Notes: a model not told the origin generated them from the letters alone. Counted from the first letter of the stretch, positions 43,514 to 52,757 are shown. The stretch is DNA of 64,000 bases from GCA-2737665 sp044344795 (GCA_044344795.1 JBIJCF010000007.1:1-64000); one strand, 5' to 3'. Program-made: numbers and translations.

Positions 43514-44272
43514 TTACTTCTTCAACTTCTTTTCCAACTGTTGTAACAGGTGTTTAATTTCTTCGTCGGGTTGAGGAACTTCCAAATCGGTGGTGATGGC
43601 GCAGGTGAAGTGCCACAGCTCCAACACGTCGCTCCACTCTATGGTGTAAGGTTCGTAAGCGCGGTTATCGGAATGGAGTTGTAACAGGCGCTTGTTTTTG
43701 TCGGCATGAAGACGCTTAAACACTACGCCTTCGGAGCGGGTGAGCACAATGTAACGTTCTCCAAATACTACTTCGCGGCGGTGCTCTACAAAACGTCCTA
43801 CCACGGTAGCGCCTGTGGGTAAAGGCAACATGGAATCGCCTTTAATAGTAAACGCACGAAACTTTCCATTGCGCAAAAATGGTAATTGCAACACGGGCAA
43901 ATCGCCTACATACTCGGGATCGGCATAACCGTTGAGATATCCGGCTGAGGCTTTCGCAGAAACATACTCAATAGGATCGGGACCGTGAGCATTAACCTGC
44001 ATAGGAAACAACAAACGCCGGTCGCCTACTTTTACTGTAGGCCATTGGTCGGAACGGGTTAAATCGTTACGTAACAAAATGTCGATGGGCAACCGAAAAT
44101 AGTCGGACAGTTGCACCAACAAATCGGGCGCAGGCGTGCCGCGGTTTTCTTCCCAGGCGCCCAAACGCGATTTCTTCACGCCCAGCTCGTCGGCCATGTC
44201 TTCCTGTGTCATTTTACGCAACTTCCGCAGGTGCGCGATGTTTTTGGAGAGGTAAATAATGCGTCCGCTCAT
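43514..44272 (-). CDS. XRE-S24 family transcriptional regulator (LexA/UmuD-like)
   Basis: A 252-aa repressor with an XRE helix-turn-helix (about 8-60: IAHLRKLRKMTQEDMADEL, SRLGAWEENR) and a C-terminal S24 peptidase domain. Self-cleavage residues are in order: scissile pair Ala110-Gly111 (SAGY), nucleophile Ser147 (GDSMLP) and Lys186 (VVFKRL). RecA-type induced autocleavage is likely. It is divergent from dinB with a perfect palindrome between them, so it should repress the mutagenesis cassette and itself. Not a canonical LexA, which has a winged-helix rather than XRE HTH. Confidence 0.9.
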   Translation of the reverse strand: MSGRIIYLSKNIAHLRKLRKMTQEDMADELGVKKSRLGAWEENRGTPAPDLLVQLSDYFRLPIDILLRNDLTRSDQWPTVKVGDRRLLFPMQVNAHGPDPIEYVSAKASAGYLNGYADPEYVGDLPVLQLPFLRNGKFRAFTIKGDSMLPLPTGATVVGRFVEHRREVVFGERYIVLTRSEGVVFKRLHADKNKRLLQLHSDNRAYEPYTIEWSDVLELWHFTCAITTDLEVPQPDEEIKHLLQQLEKKLKK

Positions 44273-44312
44273 AATTAAAGATTGATTACTAGTACATTAG
44301 AGGTTATTCACA

Positions 44313-44331
44313 AACTAATAATATTAGTTTT
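44313..44331. promoter_or_regulatory. operator candidate for the XRE-S24 repressor
   Basis: Perfect palindrome AAACTAAT / ATTAGTTT separated by AAT, in the middle of the 110-bp gap between the divergent repressor and dinB. A half-site ATTAGT repeats at about 44345 and a palindrome ACTAGT at 44289-44294. No LexA box is assumed. Confidence 0.6.
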
Positions 44332-44382
44332 TACGCCTGATAAAATTAGTCAATTTTACATCACACACAACAACTGATTTTT

Positions 44383-45600
44383 ATGAGCCGGCGTTCTATC
44401 GTACACATTGACTTAGACACTTTTTTCGTGTCGTGCGAGCGCTTACTGGACAAGCGCCTGGAAGGTAAACCTGTATTAATTGGCGGCACCTCGGACCGGG
44501 GCGTAGTAGCCAGCTGCAGCTATGAAGCGCGACAATACGGCATTCATTCGGCCATGCCCATGAAACTGGCGAAACAACTGTGTCCGCATGCGGTGGTGAT
44601 CCGGGGCAACGGAGGCACGTATGCCAAATTCAGCGAAGCGGTTACCGATATTATTAAAGAAGAAGCGCCGTTGTTTGAAAAATCATCCATTGATGAATTT
44701 TACATTGACGTTACCGGCATGGACCGTTTTTTCGGTTGTTACAAATGGGCGCAAGAGCTGCGGGAAAAAATTAAGAAACAAACCGGCTTGCCGCTTTCGT
44801 TCGGACTGAGTACCAGCAAAACGGTATCGAAAATTACGACGGGAGAAGCCAAGCCCAACAACCACAGAGAGATTCCTGCGGGTGCGGAAAAAAATTTCCT
44901 CGCGCCTTTGTCCATCAAAAAAATTCCCGGCGTAGGCGATCAAACCTACAAGATGCTGCGCAGCATGGGTATTGAATACATTAAAACCGTGCAGGAAATG
45001 CCTCCGGAAATTATGGAACGCGTGCTCGGTAAAAACGGAATCGCCTTGTGGAAAAAAGCCAACGGCATTGATCATTCCGAAGTGATTCCGTTTCACGAGC
45101 GCCAATCCATTTCTTCGTCACTCACGTTTGAACGCGACACCATTGACGTTACACGACTGAAAGAAATTTTAACCACGATGGCTGAGAAGTTATGTTACTA
45201 CTTGCGCATGGGCAATAAACTAACCGGCTGCGTTACGGTAACCGTGCGTTATTCCGACTTTGATACACGTACTCGTCAGGAGCGCGTGGCGTACACCTCG
45301 TGCGATCATTTACTGATTAAAACTACACTCGAATTGTTTGAAAAACTGTACGACCGACGCGTGTTGTGCCGATTGGTAGGAGTGCGCTTCAGTCATTTGG
45401 TAGAAGGCGGTCATCAAATTGATTTGTTTGACGACAGCGAAGCCATGATTCGTTTGTACCAAGCGATGGATAAAATTCGCAACAAGTACGGACAAGATGC
45501 GGTGCAACGCGCGGTAGCTATGGACAAAACGGGCATCGGGCAATTTTCTAATCCGTTTAACGGAGAACCGAATATGGTTCCGGCACATCGTCGTCTTTAA
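44383..45600 (+). CDS. dinB: DNA polymerase IV / Y-family polymerase
   Basis: Translesion polymerase, 405 aa. The catalytic Asp motif is IDLDTFFVSCE (9-19) with D10 and D12, and the SIDEFYIDV motif is at 102-110 (Asp/Glu metal ligands). Little-finger domain with VASCSYEAR and SKTVSKITTGEAKPN; HhH segment KIPGVGDQTYKML. It starts the plus-strand cassette dinB-dnaE-like-SRAP-like, 22 bases before the second gene. Regulation by the adjacent S24 repressor is inferred. Confidence 0.95.
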   Translation: MSRRSIVHIDLDTFFVSCERLLDKRLEGKPVLIGGTSDRGVVASCSYEARQYGIHSAMPMKLAKQLCPHAVVIRGNGGTYAKFSEAVTDIIKEEAPLFEKSSIDEFYIDVTGMDRFFGCYKWAQELREKIKKQTGLPLSFGLSTSKTVSKITTGEAKPNNHREIPAGAEKNFLAPLSIKKIPGVGDQTYKMLRSMGIEYIKTVQEMPPEIMERVLGKNGIALWKKANGIDHSEVIPFHERQSISSSLTFERDTIDVTRLKEILTTMAEKLCYYLRMGNKLTGCVTVTVRYSDFDTRTRQERVAYTSCDHLLIKTTLELFEKLYDRRVLCRLVGVRFSHLVEGGHQIDLFDDSEAMIRLYQAMDKIRNKYGQDAVQRAVAMDKTGIGQFSNPFNGEPNMVPAHRRL

Positions 45601-45622
45601 TTCCCGATTCATTTACGAGCGT

Positions 45623-48600
45623 ATGTTGTTAAACTGTCACACCTACTACAGCTATAAATACGGCACCTTGTCCGTACAACAGTTGCTAGACGAAGCGCGA
45701 CAGAAAGGGCATCGGCGTTTGGCACTCACCGACATCAATTCCACTTCAGCGTGCATCGATTTTATTCGCATGGCGCGAGAACAACAACTGGAACCTGTTG
45801 CAGGAATTGATTTTCGTAACGGCGCATCGTGTTGTTACATCGGTCTTGCCCGCAACGTCGAAGGATTTCGGGAATTGAATGAACACCTTTCCGCACACGC
45901 ACATGCCGCAATGCCTTTTGAATATCGTGCACCGGAAATGAGTCAGGCGTATATTATCTATCCGTGGACAGCCCACACGCCGCAGTTGTTGCGTGACAAT
46001 GAATACGTGGGCATACGACCGCATCAGTTGGTGCAATTGCAATTTTCTCCGTGGCGCGAACGCTTGTCGCAATTGGTGTTGTTGGCCCCCGTTACATTTT
46101 CGTGCAAGAAAGATTTTAACGCACATCGTTTGTTGCGCGCTATTGATCACAACACGTTGCTCAGTAAACTTTCCGTTACTGAACAAGCGCGGGAAGATGA
46201 ACTGTTGTACACCGCAGAACAATTGCAGGAATGGTGTTTGCCTTTTCCGGAGTTGTTGGAAAACAGCCGACGCATTTTGGACGACTGTCACATTCAGTTT
46301 GAGCAAGGCATTACACGTAATAAAAAAACTTTCACCGGATCGCATGCCGAAGATTTTGAATTGATACAACAAGAATGTGTTCGCGGGATGAAATACCGTT
46401 ATGGTATCACACCTCCGAATGTGTTGGAGCGCGTGCAAAAAGAATTGTACCTCATTCGCGATTTGGGATTTTGCGCCTACTTCCTCATCAATTGGGACAT
46501 GGTGAATTACGCGCGCAGTAAAAATTATTTTTACATAGGTCGCGGCAGCGGTGCGAATAGCATGGTGGCGTATCTGTTGCGCATTACGGATGTGGATCCG
46601 ATTGAACTGGATTTGTATTTCGAACGCTTCATCAATCCGTACCGCACTACTCCACCCGATTTTGATATTGACTTCTCGTCGTACGAACGCAATGATGTGA
46701 CGAAGTATTTGTTTGATCGTCACAGTTGGGATAAAACCGCATTGGTAGGCGCGTACAACACGTTTCAGGGACGCGCGGTTATTCGTGAACTCGGCAAAGT
46801 ATTCGGACTGACGAATGATGACATCAATCGTTTGCAAGATGCACGCGAACTGGATCAGGTGGATGAGATGGGACGATTAGTAATGCGGTACTATGAACAC
46901 ATCAAAGGATTTCCGAGTCACCTGAGTGTACATTCCAGCGGTGTGATTATTTCCGATGCGCCGATGAGTTGTTACAGTGCTACGATGTTACCTCCGAAAG
47001 GATTTCCCACCGTGCATTTCAGCATGTTGGAAGCGGAAGATATGGGACTGAACAAATTTGATATACTCGGACAACGCGGTCTTGGAAAAATAAAAGACAG
47101 CATCGACATGGTGTATGCATCAACGGGTACACATCTCGATTTGCACGACATCAAACAATACAAAGACGATACGGAAATTAAACGTCAATTAAAATCGGGA
47201 GAAGCGATCGGTTGCTTTTATATTGAGTCGCCCGCTATGCGCATGTTGCTGACGAAGTTGCGTGCCGATGATTATTTGCGTTTGGTAGCAGCCAGTTCTA
47301 TCATACGTCCGGGTGTGTCGGAAAGCGGTATGATGCACGAATACATTTTACGTTTTCACGATGAAGCGCGTCGGGAAAAAGCGCGGAAGGAATTGCCCGA
47401 GTTGTACAATATCCTGGAAGAAACGTACGGCGTTATGGTGTATCAGGAAGATGTGATTAAAGTGGCGCATTACTTTGCGGGACTTACACTTTCGGAAGCA
47501 GATATTCTACGTAGAGGCATGTCGTGGAAATACCGTGAACGCACACGATTTGATAAGGTGAAAGATAAATTCTTTTCCAACTGTCGCGAGAAAGGTTACG
47601 CAGAAGCCACCATCAGCGGCATCTGGAGACAAATTGAAAGCTTTGCCAACTACGCTTTTGCGAAAGGACATTCCGCTAGTTACGCCGTGGAAAGTTATCA
47701 GGCCTTGTACCTCAAAACGTATTATCCTCTGCAGTACATGACTGCAACGGTGAACAACGGCGGAGGATTTTATCGCAAAGAAGTGTATTTGCACGAAGCG
47801 AAAAAACACGGCGCTCTTATTCAGTTGCCCTGCATCAACAACAGCGAAGGTTTGTGCAGAACCGACGGTAAAAATATTTTTATCGGACTCGGTTTTATTG
47901 ACAGCGTAGAGTGGCAAACGGTGTTACACATTGTGAAAGAACGCGAGCGCGGAGGGCCGTACAAAGATTTGCGCGACTTCATGAAACGGGCTTCCATTAC
48001 CGTAGAACAATTGCGTCCTTTTATTCGCATCGGTGCGTTTCGATTTACGGGTCAGTCGAAAAAGGCATTACTGTGGGATGCGCACTTCATGTTATCCGAA
48101 CACAAGCGCACCACGCCCGAAGCTAATTTATTTGAAGTAGAAGCGAAACAATTCGAATTGCCGCAATTTTGGTCGCACGAGTTGGAAGATGCCTACGATG
48201 AATTGGAATTACTCGGCTTCACGGTAAGTTGCACACCGTTTGATTTGCTCGAAGAAATCCCCGATTGGCCGTTGCGTGCTAAAGATCTTCCGGCACATCA
48301 TCGCCGTGAAGTCACGATGCTGTTGTATCACATCAACACCAAGCACACCAGCACTTCCGGAGGCGAGCGCATGTATTTCGGCACCTGGTTCGATCAGGAC
48401 GGCAATTGGGTGGACACTGTGCATTTTCCTCCATCTGCGAAAGCATTTCCCTTCCGCGGTCCCGGCTGTTACGTCGTAAAAGGACGCGCCGTCAACGACT
48501 ACGGCTTCATGACTTTGGAAGTTCATGAAATGCACCGACTGGCCACACGCAGCATAGAAGCCGGTTCTACACGTTTGCGCAACACGTTAAGCTATTATCA

Positions 48601-48625
48601 GCAATCACCTTTAGGACTAACATGA
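45623..48625 (+). CDS. DnaE-type DNA polymerase III alpha subunit, short error-prone type
   Basis: A 1000-aa C-family polymerase, shorter than the replicative DnaE (about 1150-1400 aa). Order: PHP domain (N-terminal, NCHTYYSYKYG, LALTDINS), palm with GRGSGANSMVAYLLR (306-320) and catalytic PDFDIDF (345-351), a third catalytic Asp in KFDILGQRGLG (near 478), thumb/finger helices, beta-binding and OB-like tail (GCYVVKGRAVNDYGFMTLEV). In the PHP, the canonical TDH is TDI, so metal binding and proofreading by it are probably lost. The last 4 bases overlap the SRAP-like start. Cassette position suggests DnaE2-like role in translesion synthesis; proof would need tree placement. Confidence 0.9.
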   Translation: MLLNCHTYYSYKYGTLSVQQLLDEARQKGHRRLALTDINSTSACIDFIRMAREQQLEPVAGIDFRNGASCCYIGLARNVEGFRELNEHLSAHAHAAMPFEYRAPEMSQAYIIYPWTAHTPQLLRDNEYVGIRPHQLVQLQFSPWRERLSQLVLLAPVTFSCKKDFNAHRLLRAIDHNTLLSKLSVTEQAREDELLYTAEQLQEWCLPFPELLENSRRILDDCHIQFEQGITRNKKTFTGSHAEDFELIQQECVRGMKYRYGITPPNVLERVQKELYLIRDLGFCAYFLINWDMVNYARSKNYFYIGRGSGANSMVAYLLRITDVDPIELDLYFERFINPYRTTPPDFDIDFSSYERNDVTKYLFDRHSWDKTALVGAYNTFQGRAVIRELGKVFGLTNDDINRLQDARELDQVDEMGRLVMRYYEHIKGFPSHLSVHSSGVIISDAPMSCYSATMLPPKGFPTVHFSMLEAEDMGLNKFDILGQRGLGKIKDSIDMVYASTGTHLDLHDIKQYKDDTEIKRQLKSGEAIGCFYIESPAMRMLLTKLRADDYLRLVAASSIIRPGVSESGMMHEYILRFHDEARREKARKELPELYNILEETYGVMVYQEDVIKVAHYFAGLTLSEADILRRGMSWKYRERTRFDKVKDKFFSNCREKGYAEATISGIWRQIESFANYAFAKGHSASYAVESYQALYLKTYYPLQYMTATVNNGGGFYRKEVYLHEAKKHGALIQLPCINNSEGLCRTDGKNIFIGLGFIDSVEWQTVLHIVKERERGGPYKDLRDFMKRASITVEQLRPFIRIGAFRFTGQSKKALLWDAHFMLSEHKRTTPEANLFEVEAKQFELPQFWSHELEDAYDELELLGFTVSCTPFDLLEEIPDWPLRAKDLPAHHRREVTMLLYHINTKHTSTSGGERMYFGTWFDQDGNWVDTVHFPPSAKAFPFRGPGCYVVKGRAVNDYGFMTLEVHEMHRLATRSIEAGSTRLRNTLSYYQQSPLGLT

Positions 48626-49317
48626 AGCTGTTGCCGTTATATACGATCGCAACAGCTCCCCAATTTTGGGAAGACTTGTGGAACATTCCCGTCGCCTATA
48701 CCACGTACTACCAGGCACGCCCCGGCATGCGCTTGCCCGTATTCACCTTGCAAGACGGAAAAATCAATTGCACCACAGCCGTGTGGGGATTACCACCGTT
48801 TCATGCGCCAGACTTTTATCCTATGCATCGTGTATTGAAAAATCGTCCGTGGAATATATTGATACGTCAACAACGTTGTGCCGTTCCTATGAATTGCTTT
48901 TTCGGAGGCACAGTACAAAGTCCGTGGTTACTGCGCGTACTGCAACACCGCGCGATGCTAATGGGCGGAGTCATTACAACGATTAAAGAGCAATCGTATT
49001 TTACATTGCTTACCACAGAAGCAGCGGATGTGATTCATAACAAAACAGAAATCATGCCTGTGCTTTTTGATCCGGAGAAGACGCTGCGTTGGTTAAAGAC
49101 GAAACATATCAGCACGGTGATGCATTATGCAGATCGCTCAGGCAGTTATTGGTTCGACTATTTTCGTGTGCCACAAGTAATTATGCACGCATCGGAAAAC
49201 AAACGCGAATGGCTGATTCCGCAAGGAATGACACTACAAAACTATCGGGAACGCGAAAAGAAAATACAAGCGGTAGCATTTGAAGAAGAACGTGCGAACA
49301 GACGCAGTGGTAAGTAA
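48622..49317 (+). CDS. degenerate SRAP (YedK/HMCES-like) protein
   Basis: A 231-aa protein resembling SOS response-associated peptidase proteins, which crosslink to abasic sites in single-stranded DNA. Retained landmarks: YYQARPGMRLPVF (29-41), WGLPPF (55-60), QRCAVPMNCFFG (84-95), and the His of VIHNKTEIMPVLF (His139). The invariant N-terminal Met-Cys2 is missing (it starts MKLLPL), and the Glu of the family's GFYEW segment appears as Gly here. It is translationally coupled to the polymerase gene. A structural partner of the polymerase, or a lineage-specific DNA-binding accessory protein, is inferred. Confidence 0.72.
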   Translation: MKLLPLYTIATAPQFWEDLWNIPVAYTTYYQARPGMRLPVFTLQDGKINCTTAVWGLPPFHAPDFYPMHRVLKNRPWNILIRQQRCAVPMNCFFGGTVQSPWLLRVLQHRAMLMGGVITTIKEQSYFTLLTTEAADVIHNKTEIMPVLFDPEKTLRWLKTKHISTVMHYADRSGSYWFDYFRVPQVIMHASENKREWLIPQGMTLQNYREREKKIQAVAFEEERANRRSGK

Positions 49318-49319
49318 AC

Positions 49320-50780
49320 CTAATGCATCAACACAAAGTGATTGTCTTTTACAATAAACTTTTGAGGACCGATGGCAATCGTTTCACCTTCCTTCAATAA
49401 ATGCAAATCATAAATATCATAATCACGATTATGAAGAGAACCTTTCGTTACGCGTGCAAGGAACAAATAGTCGGGATTAGTGGTTTTAATTCCCGTACAC
49501 AACACCACGTGAACAGGATTTTCAATTTTCTTGAATAAAGACAAATCACGCGGAGAAGCGTGGTTGTCTGCAATTAAAACAACTTCGCATTCGGGATTAA
49601 TTTTATTCAAGCCCGTTATAATCGCTTCCAGATTATTCTCAGGCGTATCACCACCGGTACCGTTGTACATGCACGTATGCATCACCCGCGCTATGCTGTC
49701 GTAACTCCGCGCTGTAGTCCAATACACACCGCCAGTTTTTCCAATCTCTTTTCTACCACCGCTCTTTTCATCACCATCATTAAAAAACACAAAACCTCTG
49801 CAATTACTGTCGTTAATGAAATTCGGAATACGCAATAACACCTGACTTGCAAAAGGCGACATACTTCCCGTGACATCTACCACCACAATGTAGTTAGTGA
49901 ATTTATTCCGTTGCGTTGAAGTAATCACCACCGAATCGTAATGCGTTGTTACCGGAATAAACGGACCACCCTTATGCTCTTCCAATTTCCAATAACGCAT
50001 GCGGGTGTGATTCTGAAAACGTTCGGTAACCACAACAGACATGCGGGTTGTATCGCCATAACGAGCGTTAATGATTGTGGCATTCGGAGAAGAAGGTCGC
50101 AATATAAAACGCAAACTATCTTCCGGCGTTTTTTTACTGATGCGGATAATTGAACCGTCCGCACCAACCATCACGCGTATATCAGAACTCGAAGAACCTC
50201 CGGACGTTGTTGTCGTTGTTTTCCCCGAACTACCTGATGTTGTTCCGCTTGCTGTTGTGGTGCTACTTCCGGGACGATACAATTTCGTCAACGAGTCAAT
50301 GTAAGTTAATTCTGTTTTACGCTCCTCCCGCGTCATCGGTTTGCGAACGAGCAACACGAATCCGTGGAAATAATCACGACCTTCTTCGGGAGAGTTTGCG
50401 CCTGTCTGAATACATTGTTCCCATACAATCATCGGCGACTTCAAAGCTGCACCGCATTTATTCAATAATTGTTGTGTGCGTGTGCGATTGAGTTGTTGCT
50501 GGTTAAAATCTTCCGATTGGCGATACTTGGTGTACACCAACGTGACTTGTTCAATCACGTAGTCGTTGATATTCTTCGGCCACTCCCAAAAATTCAGTTG
50601 ACTTTGAGCGAACATGCAAGGGACGTAAATCAGCATTTGTGTCTGATCAACTCGTGGAGCCGAATATCGGGCAGCAGTCACCGTGTTGTTTTGCATCTGC
50701 CCTTCGATGTATGCGGTTTGCGCATCAACACGAACTGTTGCATGTAACAGCATTACCAACAACAACAGCAGTCGATTCAT
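49320..50780 (-). CDS. secreted von Willebrand factor A-like domain protein
   Basis: Signal peptide MNRLLLLLVMLLHATVRVDAQ. Residues about 165-200 are a Ser/Thr/Gly-rich linker. The C-terminal 190 residues are vWA-like, starting YIVVVDVTGSMSPF (297-310; MIDAS-like DxTxS variant of DxSxS), with SNCRGFVFFNDGDE, NGTGGDTPENNLEAI and CEVVLIADNHASPRDL. A surface or periplasmic metal-dependent adhesion/scaffold role is inferred. It is 19 bases after paaH on the same strand, so it may be in that operon, though it has no known phenylacetate role. Confidence 0.83.
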   Translation of the reverse strand: MNRLLLLLVMLLHATVRVDAQTAYIEGQMQNNTVTAARYSAPRVDQTQMLIYVPCMFAQSQLNFWEWPKNINDYVIEQVTLVYTKYRQSEDFNQQQLNRTRTQQLLNKCGAALKSPMIVWEQCIQTGANSPEEGRDYFHGFVLLVRKPMTREERKTELTYIDSLTKLYRPGSSTTTASGTTSGSSGKTTTTTSGGSSSSDIRVMVGADGSIIRISKKTPEDSLRFILRPSSPNATIINARYGDTTRMSVVVTERFQNHTRMRYWKLEEHKGGPFIPVTTHYDSVVITSTQRNKFTNYIVVVDVTGSMSPFASQVLLRIPNFINDSNCRGFVFFNDGDEKSGGRKEIGKTGGVYWTTARSYDSIARVMHTCMYNGTGGDTPENNLEAIITGLNKINPECEVVLIADNHASPRDLSLFKKIENPVHVVLCTGIKTTNPDYLFLARVTKGSLHNRDYDIYDLHLLKEGETIAIGPQKFIVKDNHFVLMH

Positions 50781-50799
50781 GAAAGAGAAAGTCGTAACG

Positions 50800-51972
50800 T
50801 TAGTAAAAAGTTTTTCCTTCAGCAGCCATGCGTTTCAATAAAACGCACGGACGATAGCGATCTTCACCGTACTCTTCGAATAACGTTTGTAAATGTTCCA
50901 CTATTGTGTGAATTCCAATTTCATCGGCCCACTTCAACAAACCTTTCGGATAGTTTACGCCTTTGGTCATGGCTGTATCAAGATCTTCACGCGAAGCAAC
51001 ACCTAAATACAAAGTATCCGCAGCTTCATTGATCAACATCGCCAGCACGCGCATCAGCATCATACGACCAAGCGCTTCATCCTGCATAGGTTGCGGCTGC
51101 ACAGCACCTTCACGATAATCGTAATAACCGCGACCGCTTTTTCTTCCGAACATGTTCGCTTCGAACAAACGCTTTTGTGTTAATGAAGGTTTGAATCGCT
51201 GCTCGTAAAAAAACTGTTCCCATACAGTTTCCGTTACTTTATAATTCACATCGTTGCCAATAAAGTCCATCAACTCGAACGGCCCCATTTTAAATCCACC
51301 AAACGTTTTCAACGCCCAGTCGATTGTGGCAAAATCCGCAATGCCTTCTTCATACATGCGAATAGATTCACCGTAATACGAACGTGCCACACGATTCACG
51401 ATAAAGCCGGGAGTGTCCTTACACGCCACGGTGCTTTTGCCCCAGGCATCAATTAACGCACGCGCATCCGCAAAAACTTGTAGATCTGTCGCCACGCCCG
51501 GGATAACTTCCACCAAAGGCATTAACGGCGCAGGATTAAAGAAGTGAATCCCCAAAAAACGTTCCGGCTTTTTGCAGGCAGCAGCTATAGAAGTAATTGA
51601 CAACGACGATGTATTAGAAGCTAAAATCGTATCCGCACTTACTAATTGCTCTACCTCGGCAAATACATTTCGTTTAATGTCGATATTTTCTATGATCGCT
51701 TCGATGATCAAATTACACGATGCAAATGCCGGTAACTGATCGGCATATGTAATACGACCGGCAATAGCTGTGGCGTTATCCGAAGTCAACTTCCCTTTTT
51801 CTACCAACTTATTCAGCGTGGCTTGTAAAGATGTTTGCGCTTTTTGCAATTGCGCTTTTGCCGTATCAAACAACACCACCTGATGACCCGCAGTTGCTGC
51901 AACCTGAGCAATTCCGCTACCCATGGCACCTGCCCCGATTACCCCAATCACCGAAGACGAAATCAAACTCAT
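50800..51972 (-). CDS. paaH: 3-hydroxyacyl-CoA dehydrogenase of phenylacetate degradation
   Basis: NAD+-dependent oxidation of 3-hydroxyadipyl-CoA to 3-oxoadipyl-CoA. The Rossmann motif VIGAGAMGSGIAQVAA is at 11-26, followed by FFNPAPLMPLVEVIPG (catalytic His in GIHFFNP) and CKDTPGFIVNRV. At 390 aa it has a second C-terminal domain. It lies 2 bases after paaG, forming a paaG-paaH pair. In isolation it could be a fatty-acid 3-hydroxybutyryl-CoA dehydrogenase; the gene neighbourhood favours paa. Confidence 0.88.
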   Translation of the reverse strand: MSLISSSVIGVIGAGAMGSGIAQVAATAGHQVVLFDTAKAQLQKAQTSLQATLNKLVEKGKLTSDNATAIAGRITYADQLPAFASCNLIIEAIIENIDIKRNVFAEVEQLVSADTILASNTSSLSITSIAAACKKPERFLGIHFFNPAPLMPLVEVIPGVATDLQVFADARALIDAWGKSTVACKDTPGFIVNRVARSYYGESIRMYEEGIADFATIDWALKTFGGFKMGPFELMDFIGNDVNYKVTETVWEQFFYEQRFKPSLTQKRLFEANMFGRKSGRGYYDYREGAVQPQPMQDEALGRMMLMRVLAMLINEAADTLYLGVASREDLDTAMTKGVNYPKGLLKWADEIGIHTIVEHLQTLFEEYGEDRYRPCVLLKRMAAEGKTFY

Positions 51973-51974
51973 AC

Positions 51975-52757
51975 TTATTCTCCTTTAAATTCCGGTTTAC
52001 GCTTTTGTAAAAATGCCTGCACACCTTCTTTGTGATCAGCGGTGTTGGCAGCAACTATTTGTTCTTCACATTCACGATCCAATTGACGATTCAAGGAATT
52101 CGCACTTGATTCGTTCAACAATTTTTTCGTCAGCCACAAACCACGCGTTGGCATACCCGCTAAAGTTGTTGCAATGTTCATGGATTCATCAATCAATGCA
52201 GCATCTTCAAACACTTTGTACAACATCCCCAGTTGCAACGCCTCGTCCGCAGCAACCTTATCGCCCAACATCATCAATGCTGAAGCACGCTGAAAGCCTA
52301 TGAGTTTAGGTAGAAAAAAAGTCCCTGCGCTGTCCGGAATCAAACCAATTTTCGAAAACGCCTGAATAAATGCAGCACTTTTCCCGGCCACCACCACATC
52401 ACATGCCAAAGCTATATTCGCTCCTGCACCTGCCGCCACGCCGTTTACTGCACACACTACGGGCTTTTCCAAATTGCGAATTGCCAGAATGATTGCATTG
52501 TAATGTTCTTTCACAATACGCTCAATCCCCGGACCACTTGGGTCCACAGCTTCGGCCAAATCTTGTCCTGCGCAAAACGCCTTACCTGTTCCTGTAAGTA
52601 ACACGGCACGAATAGACGGGGTTATTGCTGCCTGATGAAATGCAGCTAACAACTGCATAGCCATTTCGCGATTAAAGCTGTTGAATTTATCCGGTCGGTT
52701 CAATGTTATATGAAGCACCATTCCATGCTTATCATTAACTACAAAATTATTCGCCAT
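51975..52757 (-). CDS. paaG: 2-(1,2-epoxy-1,2-dihydrophenyl)acetyl-CoA isomerase
   Basis: Crotonase-fold enzyme that opens the epoxide of ring-1,2-epoxyphenylacetyl-CoA to oxepin-CoA. Crotonase oxyanion-hole segments AFCAGQDL and AAGAGANIALACD are present, followed by KIGLIPDSAGTFFLP, which fits the PaaG (catalytic Asp in PDSAG) subgroup. 260 aa. Neighbour paaH, and paaA-E in the same cluster, support the assignment. Confidence 0.88.
   Translation of the reverse strand: MANNFVVNDKHGMVLHITLNRPDKFNSFNREMAMQLLAAFHQAAITPSIRAVLLTGTGKAFCAGQDLAEAVDPSGPGIERIVKEHYNAIILAIRNLEKPVVCAVNGVAAGAGANIALACDVVVAGKSAAFIQAFSKIGLIPDSAGTFFLPKLIGFQRASALMMLGDKVAADEALQLGMLYKVFEDAALIDESMNIATTLAGMPTRGLWLTKKLLNESSANSLNRQLDRECEEQIVAANTADHKEGVQAFLQKRKPEFKGE

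Noticed and set aside
45746..46837. 363-codon reverse frame inside the polymerase gene
   Set aside because: Codon-bias shadow of the true gene; low-quality composition and no domain.
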